Shown: one piece after another, positions 35,449 through 43,605 of the stretch
Layout of the letters: the number at the start of each line of letters is the position of its first letter
How positions within the stretch are numbered: the stretch's first letter is position 1
From: Luteococcus sp048595755
GTDB taxonomy: Bacteria; Actinomycetota; Actinomycetes; Propionibacteriales; Propionibacteriaceae
Length of the DNA: 64,000 nucleotides
Assembly: GCF_048595755.1 (NCBI RefSeq)
Contig: NZ_CP184360.1
Location: forward strand, 1,364,001 to 1,428,000
Direction of reading: 5' to 3'
The notes under the pieces: model-generated
What the model saw: the letters and a program-made list of their open reading frames with translations, nothing else
Databases searched by the model: none
Told to the model about the DNA's origin: nothing
Position numbers and translations under genes: made by a program

Positions 35449-36716
35449 GCGGGGCTTCCTTCCCAGGTGACCGGCACCGTCAGCGGTACACGGAATGAAA
35501 TGTTCTTGCGGAACTCGATCTCGTCGGGGGCAACGAGCTCGAGGTGGGGAGCCAGTCGGGCGATCTCCTCGACGGCGATGCGCGCCTGCAGGCGGGCCAG
35601 CATGTTCCCCAGGCAGAAGTGGATGCCGTAACCAAAGGAGAGGTGCTCGCGGGCATTCTCTCGAGTGATGTCGAACTGGTCAGCGTTGGTGAAGCGCTCC
35701 TCGTCGCGGTTGGCCGAGCCCATCAGCAGCAAGAGCTCATCGCCTTCCTTGATCGGCTGTCCTCCCACTTCGGTGTCCTTGAGTGCCTTGCGACGCCAGG
35801 CCACGATCGATCCCGAGTAGCGCAGCACCTCGTCGATGGCGCCGGAGATCTTCTTGGGGTTCTCCACCAGCTGCTCCCACTGGTCCCGGTGCGCCAGCAG
35901 CACACGCATGCAGTTCGAGATGAGCGTGGTGGTGGTCTCGTGACCAGCAAAGAGCAGGGAGTAGCACAGCGAGGCGATCTCGTGGTCGGTGATCTCCTGG
36001 CCCTCCTGCTGGGCCTTGACCAGGTCCGCCACCAGGTTGTCGCCACCTTCGGCATGCGCCTTGCTGACCAGGTTCTGGCAGGCCTGCCAGTAGTCGACGA
36101 GCTCGTGGGCGTAGGGGATCTGCTCCTCGTCGCTGAGGTCCTCCCAGGTCATGGCGGCTCGGGCGACGCTCCAGCGCTTGTAGTCGTCCAACCGGTCCAG
36201 GTCTTCACCGATCAAGGTGAGGATGGTCAGGGTGGGCAGCTCGTAGGCGATGTCACGCACGATGTCCGCATCGTTGGCGCCCTTGGCCAGCATCTGCTCG
36301 ATCATGCTGACGACCTTGGCCCGGATGCGGGGCTCCAGCACCTTGTAGCGACGCGGGGTGAACATCTTCTGCACGATGCCGCGGATCCGCGTGTGGGTCG
36401 GTGGGGTGCGAGCGCTGAGGCCCGAGTAGGCGGTGAAGCCGCCGTCGTTCATGATCTTGGTGGCCTGCGGGCCACGTTTGCGGACGGGGGCCTGGGCATT
36501 CTCGCTGGAGAAGGTCTCCCAGTCCTCGAAGACGGCCTTGACGTCGTCGAAGCGCGAGACGACCCAGAGGTTGGTGCGCTCGTCGAACATCACGGGCTCT
36601 TCAGAACGCAGGCGTGCGTAGGACTCGAAGGGGTCCTTCATCTCGAAAGGCTCGTAGCCGTGGTACTTCTCGCCTGCCAGTGAGGCGTGGTCGACCGGGC
36701 ATCCAGTGGTGCTCAT
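35445..36716 (-). CDS. creJ: Cytochrome P450, CreJ-like
   Basis: The 423-residue P450 has the haem motif FGYGIHFCLGNMLARLQ with Cys368, the I-helix LLFAGHETTTT, and the ExxR of VLRYSG. It leads the cre-type operon. In the C. glutamicum system the P450 recognises 4-cresol phosphate and oxidises the methyl group to alcohol, aldehyde and acid. The class I redox partners are in the same operon. AGGAG precedes the ATG, and a Crp/GlxR-type site lies 63 bp upstream. Confidence 0.87.
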   Translation of the reverse strand: MSTTGCPVDHASLAGEKYHGYEPFEMKDPFESYARLRSEEPVMFDERTNLWVVSRFDDVKAVFEDWETFSSENAQAPVRKRGPQATKIMNDGGFTAYSGLSARTPPTHTRIRGIVQKMFTPRRYKVLEPRIRAKVVSMIEQMLAKGANDADIVRDIAYELPTLTILTLIGEDLDRLDDYKRWSVARAAMTWEDLSDEEQIPYAHELVDYWQACQNLVSKAHAEGGDNLVADLVKAQQEGQEITDHEIASLCYSLLFAGHETTTTLISNCMRVLLAHRDQWEQLVENPKKISGAIDEVLRYSGSIVAWRRKALKDTEVGGQPIKEGDELLLLMGSANRDEERFTNADQFDITRENAREHLSFGYGIHFCLGNMLARLQARIAVEEIARLAPHLELVAPDEIEFRKNISFRVPLTVPVTWEGSPA

Positions 36717-36778
36717 GGTTCAGCTCCTTCTCGCGATCTCGTCGTTGAAGTTGCGCGATGGAGCGAGTCTGTCCCGTG

Positions 36779-36794
36779 TGTGAGCTATGTCACT
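36779..36794 (-). promoter_or_regulatory. Crp/GlxR-type operator upstream of the P450 gene
   Basis: TGTGA-GCTATG-TCACT matches the GlxR form TGTGA-NN-TA-NN-TCACA at all but the last base. It lies in the 73-bp gap before the P450 and overlaps the final codons of the IclR gene, so the operon probably has its own promoter here. Confidence 0.6.
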
Positions 36795-37653
36795 CTCGTT
36801 GTTTCCGTTCAGTGGAATCCAGTTTCGAGGAGTTTCCTCGATCTGCGTGTGGGTAGGAACGCAGGGCAATGTCGCTGCTGGTGCGCAGCAGCGTCTCGAG
36901 GGGGATGTGCACCGTCGCCTGCTCGATGCGCTCCGAGATCGCCCGGAGCGCGGGCAGGAACTTGGTGAGGTTGGCCAAGTTTGTCGTGGCCGTCACGATG
37001 CCGATCGAGGCACCGACCCTCCCCGTGTGGAAGACGGGCACTGCCACGGAGCTGCTACCCACCCGGATCTCGTCCATCGAGGTGGCAAAGCCCTGTTGGC
37101 GCACCTGTTCCAGTTCGCCGCGCAGCTGGACCGGGTTGGCATGGGTGTGAGGGGTGGGTTGCTCGAGATCGGCATCCAGGTAGGCCTCGAGCAGTTCATC
37201 GGGTGCCTTGGCCAACAACACCTTGCCCACGGCGGTTGCGTGCAGCGGAAGGCGCCCGCCCACTCGCGAGGCCCTCGGGATGCGTCGCGAACCGTAGAAG
37301 CGATGGATGAACAGGCTGTCGCGGCCGTCCCTGATGGCCAGCTGCGAGGTCTCGCCGGTGATGTTGTGCAGGTCTTGCACGTATGGGCGAGCGGTGTCGC
37401 GCAGGGCGCGCCCGGCGTGCTGGCTGAGCTCCCACAGCCGCAGGCCCAGCTGGTAGCGGCGCTGGCTGTCACGGCTGAGCGCACCCCACTCCTCGAGTTC
37501 GGCGGCCAGGCGGTGGGCGGTGCTCAGCGGCAGGTTTGCCTGTTCGGCGATCTCCTGCAGGGTGAGCGAACGCCGTCCTGACTCGAAGGCCTCCAGGATC
37601 GCGAGGGTCTTGGACGCCACTGTGCGTCCCGCATCGCGGTTGCCGCCGGCCAT
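36790..37653 (-). CDS. IclR-family regulator of the cre-type operon
   Basis: The 287-residue protein has a winged helix (SKTLAILEAFESGRRSLTLQ, then LPLSTAHRLAAELEEWGAL, residues 14-60) and an IclR effector domain with GRLPLHATAVGKVLLA. Its C-terminus extends about 35 residues beyond the usual end. It lies directly upstream of the P450 on the same strand and fills the place of CreR, the regulator of the C. glutamicum cluster. Which phenol it senses is unknown. AGGAG precedes the ATG. Confidence 0.88.
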   Translation of the reverse strand: MAGGNRDAGRTVASKTLAILEAFESGRRSLTLQEIAEQANLPLSTAHRLAAELEEWGALSRDSQRRYQLGLRLWELSQHAGRALRDTARPYVQDLHNITGETSQLAIRDGRDSLFIHRFYGSRRIPRASRVGGRLPLHATAVGKVLLAKAPDELLEAYLDADLEQPTPHTHANPVQLRGELEQVRQQGFATSMDEIRVGSSSVAVPVFHTGRVGASIGIVTATTNLANLTKFLPALRAISERIEQATVHIPLETLLRTSSDIALRSYPHADRGNSSKLDSTERKQRE

Positions 37654-37801
37654 GGTTGCTCCTGTCTGGCTGTCTACGCCCGTGCTGTGGGGCAGGTGGG
37701 CTGCTGTGTGGAGTCCAATGTGGCACCGAGGCGGTTCTCTTGGTGGTCGGTGGCCGGGCTGGGCTCATGGACGTGCGAGGGGCGCTGGGCTTGCGGCTTG
37801 C

Positions 37802-38707
37802 TCAGGTGTCGAGGTCGGCGATGCCGCTGATGGCCTCGGCGACTGTGTCCAGTACCCAGCGTTGTTGCGGCGAGCAGGCGTGGGCGTGACGGCTCCAGGC
37901 CGCCAGTCTCACGCCCTTGATTGGCCAGGGCAGGGGTAGATGTCGCAGGCCGCCATTGGCCGCGAAGGTCTCGGCCACGTACTGGGGGGCGATGGCCACG
38001 GCGTCGCTGTTGCGCAGCAGGTTGGGCAGGGCCGAGTAGCGGGGGACCTCCACGGCCACCCGCACACCGTGCTCGCGCTGCAGGCGAGGTGGTTCCTGGT
38101 GACCGATCGCCCCGTTGACCACCACGTGCTGCTCGAATTCCAGCTGGTCACTGGACACTGAATCACGCAGCCGAGGATGACGATCGGACAGGAGCACCAC
38201 ATAGTGCTCCTGGAGCAGGTCTCGGCGGGCGAGTCGTCGGGAATCGAAGTGCGCCCCCGAGACGAAGCCGTCCAGCTCACCTCGCAGGACCTGGTCTTCC
38301 ACCTGGTCCACGTCGAGGGGGTGGATCGCCAGGTTTGAGGCAGGCGACAAGGCATGGATCGCACCCCACATGCGGGGCAAGAGCGTCGCCTCGCCGGCAT
38401 CCGAGAGTGCCAGGTGGAAGGTGGTGCCCTCGCTGGTTGGGTCGAACTCGTCCTGCCCCTCGAAGGCGGAGTCGATCGCGTTGAGCGCCTCGACCAGCGC
38501 GGGGTAGGCGTACCGAGCACGGGCGGTGGGGGTGACGCCTCGCCGCTCGCGCAGGAAGAGCTCGTCGCCCATCTGGCGACGCAGTCGGTTGAGGGCGTGG
38601 GTCACTGTCGGTTGGGACAGCTGCAAGCGTTGTGCTGCAGCCGTCACGGAGCGGGTCTCGTAGATCGCCACGAAGGTTCTTGTCAGGTTCAGGTCGGCCG
38701 GCCCCAT
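37802..38707 (-). CDS. LysR-family regulator of the protocatechuate operon
   Basis: The 301-residue protein begins with a LysR winged helix (DLNLTRTFVAIYETRSVTAAAQ, then SQPTVTHALNRLRRQMGDELF), followed by a substrate-binding domain (about 90-300). LysR proteins usually activate a divergent operon when they bind a pathway intermediate. It is divergent from the lig genes, and the gap holds a T-N11-A palindrome. The ATG at 38707 starts the helix-turn-helix domain cleanly, though its ribosome site is weak. Confidence 0.9.
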   Translation of the reverse strand: MGPADLNLTRTFVAIYETRSVTAAAQRLQLSQPTVTHALNRLRRQMGDELFLRERRGVTPTARARYAYPALVEALNAIDSAFEGQDEFDPTSEGTTFHLALSDAGEATLLPRMWGAIHALSPASNLAIHPLDVDQVEDQVLRGELDGFVSGAHFDSRRLARRDLLQEHYVVLLSDRHPRLRDSVSSDQLEFEQHVVVNGAIGHQEPPRLQREHGVRVAVEVPRYSALPNLLRNSDAVAIAPQYVAETFAANGGLRHLPLPWPIKGVRLAAWSRHAHACSPQQRWVLDTVAEAISGIADLDT

Positions 38708-38715
38708 GACGAAAG

Positions 38716-38732
38716 CATAGATGTCATCTATG
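38716..38732. promoter_or_regulatory. LysR-type operator (T-N11-A palindrome)
   Basis: CATAGAT-GTC-ATCTATG is a perfect 7-bp inverted repeat containing TAGAT-N3-ATCTA, the LysR T-N11-A pattern. It lies 9 bp upstream of the LysR gene's own start, fitting autoregulation and divergent control. Confidence 0.65.
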
Positions 38733-38782
38733 GCATCTTGCAGGATCTTCAATGGCTCTTTCCATCTGAATGGGCTTCTCCT

Positions 38783-38798
38783 TGTGACATAGTTCACA
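38783..38798 (+). promoter_or_regulatory. Crp/GlxR-type operator upstream of the lig operon
   Basis: TGTGA-CATAGT-TCACA is a perfect match to TGTGA-NN-TA-NN-TCACA. It lies in the LysR-lig divergent region, so catabolite control may act on top of LysR. Confidence 0.65.
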
Positions 38799-38923
38799 GC
38801 GTGTCGGCATCGAGGTCGGCACGAAGACCATGAGGAGGATCGATGACGACCACTCTGCACGTGCCCGAGACGCGTCGTGCCGGGCGGCCGTCATGCACCT
38901 CGAGCAGGCGGGAGGACGTTGAG

Positions 38924-39637
38924 ATGAGCACCGCTCTTGTGGGACTGGGGTCCATGGCCACCCGACACCTGCTGGCAGAGATGGAAGGGTTGGCCGCCGC
39001 CTCCGGGGTGGCCGCAGTCCGCTTCAGCGCCGGTGGCGGCGTCGAGGTGGCTGAACGCATCCGACAGCGGGAGCAGGCTGACGTTGTCGTGCTGGCCGCC
39101 CGCGCAGTGGAGGAGCTGGCCGACCAGGGCCACCTGCTGGCGGAGACGGTGCGCCCGGCCTTCGTCTCCGAGGCCGTGATCGGGGTTCCTTCCGGCAGTG
39201 ACGCCAGCGTCCCCACCGATACTGGACAGTTGCGCCAGCTGCTGCTGGACGCCTCGAGCATCGGCTATTCCACCGGGCCCAGTGGCAAGGCCTTCCTGAG
39301 TCTGGTCGAAGAGCTCGGACTCACCCGACAGCTCGACGGTCGGCTGGAACAGGCCCGTCCCGGACACCCGGTGGGCGGCATGGTGGCCCAGGGCCAGATC
39401 GACGTCGGGATCCAGCAGCTCAGCGAGATGGCCGGCTTGGCCGGCGTGACCGTGCTGGGACCGCTGCCCGAACCGCACCGCATCACCTCGGTCTTCGTGG
39501 CTGCCGTGGCCGCCACCAGCCGTCGCCGTGAACAGGCCACTGAGCTGGTCGAGTTCATCACCAGCCCCTCCCACCGCGAGCTGGTGGAAGGCCACGGCAT
39601 GTCTCTCGCCGCCCAAGACCCATCCACCGCTTCGTGA
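38924..39637 (+). CDS. ModA-like substrate-binding-domain protein without signal peptide
   Basis: A protein of 237 residues resembling the solute-binding fold of molybdate-type ABC proteins (VGLGSMATRHLLAEME, QADVVVLAARAVEEL). It has no signal peptide, lipobox or ABC partner, so it should be cytoplasmic. It may bind a pathway acid as a sensor or chaperone. Two starts are possible: ATG 38924 with GGAGG, used here because the family fold begins there, or ATG 38843 with GAGGAGG, which adds 27 residues. First gene of the lig operon; exact role unknown. Confidence 0.7.
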   Translation: MSTALVGLGSMATRHLLAEMEGLAAASGVAAVRFSAGGGVEVAERIRQREQADVVVLAARAVEELADQGHLLAETVRPAFVSEAVIGVPSGSDASVPTDTGQLRQLLLDASSIGYSTGPSGKAFLSLVEELGLTRQLDGRLEQARPGHPVGGMVAQGQIDVGIQQLSEMAGLAGVTVLGPLPEPHRITSVFVAAVAATSRRREQATELVEFITSPSHRELVEGHGMSLAAQDPSTAS

Positions 39638-39678
39638 CCCACACGCCCATGAACACCGCTGCACCGAAGGAGCACGCA

Positions 39679-40704
39679 ATGATCATCGACTGCCATGGCC
39701 ACTACACCACCGCCCCGAGCCCGCTCGGCGACTGGCGCGACCAGCAGATCGCCTTCACTGAGGGCAAGGGCGCCAACCCCAGCAGCGACCCCGTCATCAC
39801 CGATGACCAGATCCGCGAGTCGATCGAGCAGAACCAGCTGCGCCTGATGGACGAGCGTGGCACCGACCTGACGATCTTCAGCCCACGGGCCTCCTTCATG
39901 GCCCACCACATCGGCGACCTGGAGGTGAGCAAGCGCTGGGCCACCCTGTGCAATGACCTGTGCCACCGGGTCAGCCAGCTCTATCCGGAGCGCTTCGCAA
40001 TGGGAGCCATGCTGCCGCAGTCGCCTGGCGCGGACCCGGCCACCAGCGTGCCCGAGCTGCGTCGAGTGGTGGAGGAGCTGGGTGCCGTCACTGTGAACCT
40101 CAACCCGGACCCGTCGGGTGGCAAGTGGACCGCCCCGCCGCTGACCGACAAGTCCTGGTACCCGATCTACGAGGCCCTGGTGGAGTACCAGATCCCCGCC
40201 ATGATCCACGTCAGCACCTCGTGCAACCCGGCCTTCCACACCACCGGCGCGCACTACCTCAATGCCGACACCACCGCCTTCATGCAACTCATCCAGGGCG
40301 ACCTGTTCCGCGACTTCCCCGAGCTGAAGTTCGTGATTCCGCACGGTGGCGGTGCAGTGCCCTACCACTGGGGGCGTTTCCGTGGGCTGGCGATGGCGCT
40401 GAAGAAGCCGGAGTTGGACGAACACCTGCTCAACAATGTCTTCTTCGACACCTGCGTCTACCACCAGCCGGGCATTGACCTGCTCACCGAAGTGGTCCCC
40501 ACCAAGAACATCCTGTTCGCCTCGGAGATGATCGGTGCGGTGCGTGACATCGATCCCCGCACCGGGCACCACTTCGACGACACGCTGCGCTACATCAAGG
40601 CCACCGACCGGATCGACGAGCAGCAGAAGCAGCAGGTGCTCAGCCAGAACGTCCGCGCCGTCTATCCCCGCCTCGACCAGCAGCTGGCCGCGCGCGGCCA
40701 GTGA
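39679..40704 (+). CDS. ligJ: 4-Oxalomesaconate hydratase
   Basis: Adds water to 4-oxalomesaconate to give 4-carboxy-4-hydroxy-2-oxoadipate in the protocatechuate 4,5-cleavage pathway. The 341-residue protein is an amidohydrolase-superfamily enzyme of the LigJ type, with metal-binding IDCHGHY (HxH at residues 5-7), HVSTSCN, and PHGGGAVPYHWGRFRG. The ATG at 39679 follows GAAGGAG. It stands directly before the LigK-type aldolase. Confidence 0.92.
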   Translation: MIIDCHGHYTTAPSPLGDWRDQQIAFTEGKGANPSSDPVITDDQIRESIEQNQLRLMDERGTDLTIFSPRASFMAHHIGDLEVSKRWATLCNDLCHRVSQLYPERFAMGAMLPQSPGADPATSVPELRRVVEELGAVTVNLNPDPSGGKWTAPPLTDKSWYPIYEALVEYQIPAMIHVSTSCNPAFHTTGAHYLNADTTAFMQLIQGDLFRDFPELKFVIPHGGGAVPYHWGRFRGLAMALKKPELDEHLLNNVFFDTCVYHQPGIDLLTEVVPTKNILFASEMIGAVRDIDPRTGHHFDDTLRYIKATDRIDEQQKQQVLSQNVRAVYPRLDQQLAARGQ

Positions 40705-40737
40705 CCGCCTTCACCCGAACAGCACTAGGAGCCACAC

Positions 40738-41427
40738 ATGCGACTCAACAACTTGGGTATCGTCCAGCGCAACATCACGCGCGCCGATCCGCAAGCCGTC
40801 GAGGAATTGTCCAAGTACGGTGCCGCCACCATCCATGAGGCGATGGGCCGTGTGGGCTTGATGCGCCCCTACATCCGTCCGGTCTGGAAGGGGGCCAAGC
40901 TCTGCGGCCCCGCCGTCACCGTCCTGCTGCAGCCCGGAGACAACTGGATGTTCCACGTGGCCGTCGAGCAGGTCCAACCGGGCGACGTGCTGATCGCCGG
41001 TTGCACCACCGAGAGCGAGGACGGCTTCTTCGGTGACCTGCTGGCCACCAGCCTGCAGGCCCGTGGCTGCAAGGGGTTGGTCATCGACGGTGGAGTCCGT
41101 GACGTCGACGACCTGGAGGAGATGCAGTTTCCCGTCTTCAGCCGTGCCATCAACTCCAAGGGCACCATCAAGGCCACCCTGGGCAGCGTCAACGTTCCCG
41201 TCGTGGTTGCCAACGCGCTGGTCAACCCCGGCGACGTGGTGGTGGCCGACGTGGATGGCGTCGTCGTGGTTCCCGCGGCCATCGCCGGGGCCGTGGCCGA
41301 GGCCGCCCGCAAGCGCGAGGAGTTCGAGGGCCAGAAGCGTGAACGCTTCCGCGCCGGCGAGCTGGGCCTGGACATGTACAAGATGCGTGAGGGGCTCGAG
41401 GCCGCTGGCCTCACCTACATCGACTGA
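40738..41427 (+). CDS. ligK: 4-Carboxy-4-hydroxy-2-oxoadipate aldolase
   Basis: Last step of the pathway: cleaves 4-carboxy-4-hydroxy-2-oxoadipate to pyruvate and oxaloacetate with a divalent metal. The 229-residue protein is a class II HMG/CHA aldolase of the RraA fold, with GVRDVDDLEEM (metal/substrate Arg-Asp) and GDVVVADVDGVVVVPAA. Length matches the family. 33 bp separate it from ligJ. Confidence 0.93.
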   Translation: MRLNNLGIVQRNITRADPQAVEELSKYGAATIHEAMGRVGLMRPYIRPVWKGAKLCGPAVTVLLQPGDNWMFHVAVEQVQPGDVLIAGCTTESEDGFFGDLLATSLQARGCKGLVIDGGVRDVDDLEEMQFPVFSRAINSKGTIKATLGSVNVPVVVANALVNPGDVVVADVDGVVVVPAAIAGAVAEAARKREEFEGQKRERFRAGELGLDMYKMREGLEAAGLTYID

Positions 41428-41489
41428 CCGCCGAGCCCCCGACCGACACTCGACAACCGATCCCACTGACCAAGAACCAGGAGTTTTCC

Positions 41490-42449
41490 ATGAGCAACAA
41501 CCCCGTTCGCATCGCCGTGGTCGGCGCAGGTGGCGCCTTCGGCATGAAGCACCTCGAAGGTCTGAAGAACATTGACGACGCCCAGGTGGTGGCCGTCTCC
41601 GGCACGTCCGACAAGACCGACGAGCTGGCCGCGAAGACCGGCGTCGAGCGCGCCGTCCAGGGGCTGGAGGCCGTGCTGGAGATGGACGACGTCGACGCCG
41701 TCATCCTGGCCACCCCCACACCGGTGCATGCCGAGCAGACCATCCAGGTGCTTCGAGCCGGCAAGCATGTGCAGGTGGAGATCCCGATCGCTGACTCGCT
41801 GCAGGACGCCCGTGCCGTCCTCGAGGCTTCGCAGTCATCCGGAAAGGTGGCGATGGCCGGGCACACGCGCCGTTTCAACCCCTCGCACCAGTGGATCCAC
41901 AACAAGGTGACCGCCGGTGAGTTCAACATCCAGCAGATGGATGTGCAGACCTACTTCTTCCGCCGCAAGAACATCAATGCCAAGGGCGAGCCCCGTACCT
42001 GGACCGACCACCTGCTGTGGCACCACGCGGCACACACCGTGGACCTGTTTGCCTACCAGGCCAATTCCCCGATCGTCGAGGCCAACGCCATCCAGGGCCC
42101 GATCCACCCCGAACTGGGCATCGCGATGGACATGTCCATCCAGCTGCGGGCGGCCAATGACGCCATCTGCACCTTGAGCCTGTCGTTCAACAATGACGGC
42201 CCGCTGGGCACCTTCTTCCGCTACATCGGCGACAACGGCACCTACATCGCCCGATACGACGACCTGGTCAACGGCAAGGAGGAGCCCATCGACGTCAGCC
42301 AGGTGGACGTCAGCATGAACGGCATCGAGCTGCAGGATCGTGAATTCGTCGCCGCCATCCGCGAAGGCCGCGAGCCCAATGCCAGCATCGCCCAGGTGAT
42401 GCCCTGCTACGAGGTGCTCGGCAAGCTCGAGGAGCAGCTGAACCGATGA
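41490..42449 (+). CDS. ligC: 4-Carboxy-2-hydroxymuconate-6-semialdehyde dehydrogenase
   Basis: Oxidises the cyclised ring-cleavage product to 2-pyrone-4,6-dicarboxylate with NAD(P). The 319-residue protein is a Gfo/Idh/MocA-type dehydrogenase with Rossmann motif VVGAGGAFGMKH (residues 10-21), EIPIADSL, and FNPSHQWIHNKV and HHAAHTVDLFAYQ in the catalytic domain, as in LigC of Sphingobium. Its last 4 bp overlap the aldo/keto reductase start. Confidence 0.92.
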   Translation: MSNNPVRIAVVGAGGAFGMKHLEGLKNIDDAQVVAVSGTSDKTDELAAKTGVERAVQGLEAVLEMDDVDAVILATPTPVHAEQTIQVLRAGKHVQVEIPIADSLQDARAVLEASQSSGKVAMAGHTRRFNPSHQWIHNKVTAGEFNIQQMDVQTYFFRRKNINAKGEPRTWTDHLLWHHAAHTVDLFAYQANSPIVEANAIQGPIHPELGIAMDMSIQLRAANDAICTLSLSFNNDGPLGTFFRYIGDNGTYIARYDDLVNGKEEPIDVSQVDVSMNGIELQDREFVAAIREGREPNASIAQVMPCYEVLGKLEEQLNR

Positions 42450-43456
42450 CCACCTCACCCAGCACCACGCTGCCGACCCGTCGTCTGGGGCCCTTCGAGG
42501 TCTCGGCGCTCGGGCTGGGCTGCATGAACCTGAGCCACGCTTACCAGCCACGCCCCGATGAGCACAGCGGTGAGAAGCTGCTCCATGAGGCCCTCGACCT
42601 GGGGATCACCCACTTCGACACCGCCGCCTTGTACGGCGCCCGTCGTAACGAGGAGCTCGTCGGCCGGGTGCTCAAGGAGCGCCGCGACGAGGTCGTTCTT
42701 GCCACCAAGGGTGTGATGCACCAGGTGGACGGCAAGAAGGTGATCGACGGGCGCCCCGAGACCATCAAGGCGATGTGTGACGAGTCGCTGCAGCGCCTGG
42801 GCGTCGATGTCATCGACCTGTACTACCTGCACCGCTGGGACAAGAAGGTGCCGATCGCGGAGAGCGTCGGGGCGGTCGCAGAGCTGGTCGAGGCGGGCAA
42901 GGTGCGCGCCATCGGCCTCTCCGAGGTGGGTGTCGAGCGTCTGCGCGAGGCCCAGCAGGAGGCGCCGATCGCCGCCGTCCAGAACGAGTACTCGCTGTGG
43001 ACGCGCAACGCCGAGATCGCCATGCTCGAGGCCTGTGAGGCCGACGGTGTGACGCTGGTGGCCTTCAGCCCGCTGGGGCGCGGCATGCTGACCGGCGCGT
43101 TGCGCAGCACCGAGGGGCTCCCCCAGGGTGACATCCGCACCGCGATGCCACGCTTCCAGGCGGAGCACTTCGAGGAGAACCTGGCCCTGGTGGACCAGTT
43201 GGTGACTATTGCCCAGGAGCTGGGTTGCACGGCGGCGCAGCTGTCACTGGCCTGGCTGCTCAAGCGCAGTAGCTGTGTGCTGCCGATCCCCGGCACCACC
43301 AGCGTCGAACACCTGCGCGAGAACCTGGGCGCCCTGCAGGTGGATCTCAGCGACGACGTCTTCGCCCGCGTCGACGCCCTCATCAACCAGCGCACCGTCT
43401 CCGGTGAGCGTTACCAGCAGGCCCAGATGGGCGAGGTGGACGCCGAGACCTTCTGA
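42446..43456 (+). CDS. Aldo/keto reductase in the lig operon
   Basis: A 336-residue NADPH-dependent reductase with the AKR tetrad visible in THFDTAALYGARRNEELVG (Asp, Tyr), ATKG (Lys) and YYLHRWD (His), and a C-terminal LLKRSSCVLPIPGTTS cofactor motif. It belongs to the AKR13-like bacterial group. No step of the standard 4,5-cleavage route needs it. It may detoxify the semialdehyde or another aromatic aldehyde. ATGA overlap with ligC indicates tight coupling. Confidence 0.88.
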   Translation: MTTSPSTTLPTRRLGPFEVSALGLGCMNLSHAYQPRPDEHSGEKLLHEALDLGITHFDTAALYGARRNEELVGRVLKERRDEVVLATKGVMHQVDGKKVIDGRPETIKAMCDESLQRLGVDVIDLYYLHRWDKKVPIAESVGAVAELVEAGKVRAIGLSEVGVERLREAQQEAPIAAVQNEYSLWTRNAEIAMLEACEADGVTLVAFSPLGRGMLTGALRSTEGLPQGDIRTAMPRFQAEHFEENLALVDQLVTIAQELGCTAAQLSLAWLLKRSSCVLPIPGTTSVEHLRENLGALQVDLSDDVFARVDALINQRTVSGERYQQAQMGEVDAETF

Positions 43457-43478
43457 GGCGCCGCACTCCCAACCGCAC

Positions 43479-43526
43479 GACCCAGACCCGTGGCCCGGTG
43501 GCCCCCCCGGTGCCACGGGCTGGGTC
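43479..43526 (+). other. Long intercistronic hairpin before pobA
   Basis: A stem of about 15 bp (43479-43494 with 43512-43526, one bulged base) encloses a GC-rich loop in the 149-bp gap between the aldo/keto reductase and pobA. No T run follows, so partial termination or mRNA processing is more likely than a full stop. Confidence 0.55.
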
Positions 43527-43605
43527 CCACACACCCGAAAACGGCCCCCAGGCCCGCAGACCAAAAACGAAACCCCTTGTGAGGGGAAAGAAGAAAGGCA
43601 GCGTC

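Noticed and set aside
32122..35631. Very long open frame (over 1100 codons) on the plus strand opposite the aryl phosphate synthase genes
   Set aside because: It is an antisense shadow caused by high third-position GC. Its composition is Gly/Leu/Val/His-rich with no domain, and the minus-strand genes have clear motifs and starts.
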